Source: JAZDIU01 sp043804635
GTDB lineage: Bacteria; Chloroflexota; Dehalococcoidia; Dehalococcoidales; UBA2162
Direction of reading: 5' to 3'
DNA: 33,672 nucleotides
NCBI GenBank assembly: GCA_043804635.1
Contig: JAZDIU010000071.1
Location: 1-33,672 of the forward strand
The position numbers and the translations under genes are program-made. The notes below the pieces were generated by a model, which had not been told where the DNA came from, did no database searches, and saw only the letters and a program-made list of their open reading frames with translations. Of this stretch, positions 31,191-33,672 are shown piece after piece. The number at the start of each line of letters is the position of its first letter. The stretch's first letter is position 1.

Positions 31191-31958
31191 ATGCTGACGA
31201 AAAGAATTATCCCCTGCCTTGATGTTAAAGACGGCCGGGTAGTAAAAGGGAAAAGCTTTATTCAGCTGCGCGACGCCGGCGACCCCGTGGAACTCGCCCG
31301 GTTCTACTATGAACAAGGCGCTGATGAGTTGGTTTTCCTGGATATAACGGCGACTCCCGAAGGACGCGATACTATGGTCGACGTTGTGGAGCGCATATCG
31401 CAACAAGTGTTTATGCCTTTAACCGTAGGCGGCGGTTTGCGCCTCATTAGCGATATGCGGCGTATGCTGCTTGCGGGCGCCGACAAGGTCTCGATAAACA
31501 CTGCGGCTGTCCTCAGACCGGCATTGATTAGCGAAGGCGCCGAGAAATTCGGCAGCCAGTGTATTGTCATTGCTATAGATGCCAAACGACTGGATGAAAG
31601 CCGCCAACCAAAATGGGAAGTTTATACCCATAGCGGTCAGAAACCTACCGGAATCGACGCTGTAGAGTGGGCAAAGCAAGCTGTAGAGATGGGAGCCGGT
31701 GAGGTGCTTCTTACCAGCATAGACGCCGACGGACACAAGGCGGGATATGATACCCAGCTTACCCGGACTATTTCAGAAAAGGTCAGCGTTCCGGTTATTG
31801 CCAGCGGTGGAGCCGGGACCCCGGAAGATCTCTATCAGGCATTAACGGTAGGCAAGGCAGATGCCGTCCTCGCCGCCAGCATTTTCCATTACGGGACTTA
31901 TTCTATTAAAGAAATTAAAGAATACCTAGCTAAACGCGGAATACCTGTCCGGACTTAA
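31191..31958 (+). CDS. hisF: Imidazole glycerol phosphate synthase, cyclase subunit
   Basis: This 255-aa TIM barrel joins PRFAR and the ammonia from HisH to form imidazole glycerol phosphate and AICAR. The catalytic aspartates are D11 (PCLDVKDGRVVKG) and D130 (VIAIDAKR). The two phosphate-binding loops (VGGGLR; ASGGAGTPEDL) are present. The ATG at 31191 is chosen because it gives the canonical MLTKRIIPCLD start one base after the hisH stop; a longer frame overlapping hisH is unlikely. The length matches the family. Confidence 0.96.
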   Translation: MLTKRIIPCLDVKDGRVVKGKSFIQLRDAGDPVELARFYYEQGADELVFLDITATPEGRDTMVDVVERISQQVFMPLTVGGGLRLISDMRRMLLAGADKVSINTAAVLRPALISEGAEKFGSQCIVIAIDAKRLDESRQPKWEVYTHSGQKPTGIDAVEWAKQAVEMGAGEVLLTSIDADGHKAGYDTQLTRTISEKVSVPVIASGGAGTPEDLYQALTVGKADAVLAASIFHYGTYSIKEIKEYLAKRGIPVRT

Positions 31959-32035
31959 AGGAATAAACAGATTCACTACATTACGAACAGATCGTTTCAT
32001 TTATTTTAAAAACATCTAACCTTCAAGGGTAGAAT

Positions 32036-32701
32036 ATGGCTAAAATACTCGTTATCAGCGGTGATACCCGAACGGCTACCAAACTGCGAGCGGAACTCGG
32101 TATAGCCGGTTTTACTTCTTCGATTATTCCCGATGGGGAAGAGGCGATTAAGCAGATTGCCGAAAGACCCCCGGATTTGGTACTGATTGACTTTGAAAGT
32201 CATATCAAAATTCGAGAGTTAGCTGAAATGATAAAACGGGAAAGAGACCTGCCCGTTATAGCTCTGATACTTTCGGAAATTCTGGATAGGGTTGAGAACC
32301 TCGACCGTATAGACGATTTTTCTATAAAACCGTATGAAATTCGAGAGCTAGTATTAAGAATCAAACGCCTGCTTGGTAAAACTCAACCGGAGCACAGCAA
32401 TGAGCTAATCGAATGCGGCGACCTTTTAATAGATTTGGTCAAATACGAGGTCACTTTATCCGGCAGACCGATAATGCTGACTTTTATGGAATACGAGTTG
32501 CTTAAGTTTTTAGCCAGCAACAAAGGCCGAGTCTTTACACGCGATGCGCTGCTCAACAAAGTCTGGGGTTACGATTACTATGGCGGCGACAGAACGGTCG
32601 ACGTACATATCAGAAGGCTCAGAAGCAAGATTGAGGACCCAACCCATACCTTTATCGAAACGGTTAGAAACATCGGCTATCGGTTCAAAGAAGAATCATA
32701 A
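32036..32701 (+). CDS. OmpR-family response regulator with degenerate receiver
   Basis: This 221-aa protein has an N-terminal receiver-like domain and a C-terminal winged helix (LTFMEYELLKFLASNKGRVF, WGYDYYGGDRTVDVHIRRLR, ETVRNIGYRF). In the receiver D52 (LVLIDFES) and K98-P99 are present, but the usual acidic pair after beta 1 is reduced to G9-D10 (VISGDT), the switch Thr is replaced (ALILS) and the PxxDG loop after D52 is missing. Phosphorylation is therefore doubtful, and it may respond to another signal. No histidine kinase is adjacent. The RBS is AAGGG. It follows hisF by 77 nt without a clear terminator and precedes amt, so nitrogen or amino-acid regulation is a possible but unproven role. 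Confidence 0.85.
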   Translation: MAKILVISGDTRTATKLRAELGIAGFTSSIIPDGEEAIKQIAERPPDLVLIDFESHIKIRELAEMIKRERDLPVIALILSEILDRVENLDRIDDFSIKPYEIRELVLRIKRLLGKTQPEHSNELIECGDLLIDLVKYEVTLSGRPIMLTFMEYELLKFLASNKGRVFTRDALLNKVWGYDYYGGDRTVDVHIRRLRSKIEDPTHTFIETVRNIGYRFKEES

Positions 32702-32712
32702 ATCATAAACTT

Positions 32713-32737
32713 CCCGCGATCTTACGGTCGGGGTTTT
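32713..32737 (+). terminator. Probable intrinsic terminator after the response regulator
   Basis: CCC(G)CGATC pairs with GGTCGGGG around TTAC, an 8-bp stem with one bulged G and one G-U pair, followed by TTTT (32734-32737). It begins 11 nt after the stop codon at 32701. Confidence 0.5.
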
Positions 32738-33021
32738 ATACTGTTTCAAACTTCGTTTGCCCTGCATCTTTTTTCCTTGTTCTTCGTGTAGGCTTCGTCA
32801 TTCCCCCGGCTATTCCAACTGTCGAAACAATGTGTACTTTCGACCATATCGCGTTTGTCCCTGATATCCTCAAAAGATGAGGGTGAACTCCATCCCTCGA
32901 CCTCACGGTCATGGAGCCTAACTCCTGAATTGCTACGAAATAAAAATGTAATGCGCCCGTAACATGTTGGAAACATTACTCGGTTAAAATAGAGACATCT
33001 AGAATTAAGGGGAGGCTTTAG
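32738..33021 (+). other. Gene-free leader region before the ammonium transporter gene
   Basis: No credible gene is seen. There are several inverted repeats: GTCGAAA/TTTCGAC (32821-32827 and 32838-32844); a nested hairpin near 32888-32916 with outer arms CTCCAT/ATGGAG and inner arms GACC/GGTC around TCAC; and ATGTT-GGA-AACAT (32964-32976) just upstream of a possible -10 TAAAAT (32985-32990). AAGGGGAGG (33007-33015) is the amt ribosome site. The last repeat could be an operator; the nested hairpin could be a structured RNA or the remains of a repeat element. Confidence 0.35.
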
Positions 33022-33672
33022 ATGTCTATCAACTCGGGTGATACAGCCTGGATACTCGTTTCTTCAGCCCTGGTGATGCTTATGACCCCCGGGCTGGCGC
33101 TCTTCTACGGTGGGATGGTCAGACGGAAAAACGCCCTTTCTACCATAATGATGAGTTTCGCCATCCTTGCCCTGGTTAGCATCCTCTGGATAACCTACGG
33201 ATACAGCCTCAGTTTCGGTCCCGATAAAGGGGGCATTATCGGGGGATTAGAATGGGTAGGACTCCGATTAGTCGGACAGGAGCCGTCCTCGACCTATGCT
33301 ACTACAGTCCCGCATCTCGCCTTTATGATATATCAGGCGATGTTCGCCATCATCACGGTAGCCCTTTTTACCGGAGCCGTCGTCGAGCGCATCAAGTTCA
33401 GTGCTCTTATGGTCTTTTCCGCTCTGTGGTTGACCCTGGTTTATGCGCCGGTGGCTCATTGGGTATGGGGTTCCGGTGGTTGGCTGGCTAAACTAGGTGC
33501 TCTTGACTTCGCTGGTGGCGCCGTAGTCCATATCAACGCCGGCGTTTCTGCCCTTGCCCTCGCTCTGGTACTCGGTCCACGCAAGGGTTTTCGTGAAAAA
33601 GAGTCTATGGAACCCTATAACATTACTATGGTTGTGCTGGGGGCAGCCCTGCTCTGGTTCGGCTGGTTCGGT
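33022..33672 (+). CDS. amt: Ammonium transporter (partial, 3' end beyond window)
   Basis: A frame of 217 codons runs from the ATG at 33022 to the window edge. It begins MSINSGDTAWILVSSALVML without a cleavable signal peptide and has the Amt family blocks MTPGLALFYGGMVRRKN, YQAMFAIITVALFTGAVVER (with the phenylalanine gate), AHWVWGSGGWL, LDFAGGAVVHINAG (with the pore histidine) and LLWFGWFG. At least five or six membrane helices are visible of the usual eleven. AAGGGGAGG lies 6 nt upstream. A downstream glnK (PII) gene is common in this family but lies outside the window if present. Confidence 0.95.
   Translation, partial: MSINSGDTAWILVSSALVMLMTPGLALFYGGMVRRKNALSTIMMSFAILALVSILWITYGYSLSFGPDKGGIIGGLEWVGLRLVGQEPSSTYATTVPHLAFMIYQAMFAIITVALFTGAVVERIKFSALMVFSALWLTLVYAPVAHWVWGSGGWLAKLGALDFAGGAVVHINAGVSALALALVLGPRKGFREKESMEPYNITMVVLGAALLWFGWFG

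Noticed and set aside
32746..32976. Minus-strand 76-codon frame rich in charged residues (HDREVEGW...)
   Set aside because: It lacks a good ribosome site and resembles the spurious translations of repeat or palindrome DNA. The region contains several inverted repeats; a decayed repeat element is more likely than a gene, but the match to known repeats was too weak to annotate.
1..33672. CRISPR arrays, tRNA or rRNA genes, prophage
   Set aside because: No regularly spaced direct repeats, no cloverleaf-like intergenic sequence and no phage structural genes were seen. Intergenic spaces are short and mostly explained by promoters, terminators and the dispersed repeat.

Overview
The window reads as a chromosomal segment of a strictly anaerobic bacterium. 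Its centre is a 12-gene Wood-Ljungdahl (reductive acetyl-CoA) operon: bacterial-type acetyl-CoA synthase, Ni-CO dehydrogenase, both corrinoid iron-sulfur protein subunits, methyltransferase, formate-THF ligase, two FolD proteins, two CooC ATPases and a RACo-type activator. The accessory families (DUF3786, DUF5679, a small zinc-ribbon protein, a DUF3417-type glucan phosphorylase) and the AGGAGG ribosome sites suggest a Dehalococcoidia-like member of the Chloroflexota. That placement is inference from gene content and needs a phylogeny.

Layout: 1-273 holds the cut-off start of a probable transposase gene (minus) and a dispersed intergenic repeat. 274-6260 holds DNA-repair genes (sbcC plus; an HD hydrolase and uvrA minus). 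6348-7846 holds a DUF5679 mini-gene and a DUF3786-mobA pair. 7988-22827 is the acetyl-CoA pathway operon, all minus strand, read from about 22895 downward in this order: cooC, fhs, RACo, cooC, folD, folD, a 72-aa unknown, acsD, cooS, acsB, acsC, acsE. It has a clear promoter (TTGACT-17-TATACT) and a leader hairpin. 23040-25554 holds a zinc-ribbon mini-gene and glgP. 25590-27061 holds a second copy of the repeat, an SCP2-type thiolase and a perfect 34-bp palindromic terminator. 27081-30344 is a two-gene operon of a cysteine-rich internally duplicated protein that I do not recognise and a flavoprotein. 30465-33672 holds hisH-hisF, an atypical response regulator and the first 217 codons of an ammonium transporter.

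How the genes work together: Fhs makes 10-formyl-THF; the two FolD proteins carry it to methylene-THF; AcsE moves the methyl group to the corrinoid protein AcsCD; CooS supplies CO; AcsB makes acetyl-CoA. RACo reactivates oxidised corrinoid and the CooC proteins mature the Ni sites. Formate dehydrogenase and methylene-THF reductase are not in the window.

The most interesting observation is that the two adjacent FolD paralogs have lost complementary halves of the enzyme. The upstream copy lacks the catalytic Lys and Gln of the cyclohydrolase but keeps the dinucleotide-binding loop. The downstream copy keeps the catalytic residues but has a rewritten dinucleotide-binding loop. The bifunctional enzyme thus seems to be split over two genes. 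The second is the uncharacterised duplicated Cys-rich protein with its flavoprotein partner.
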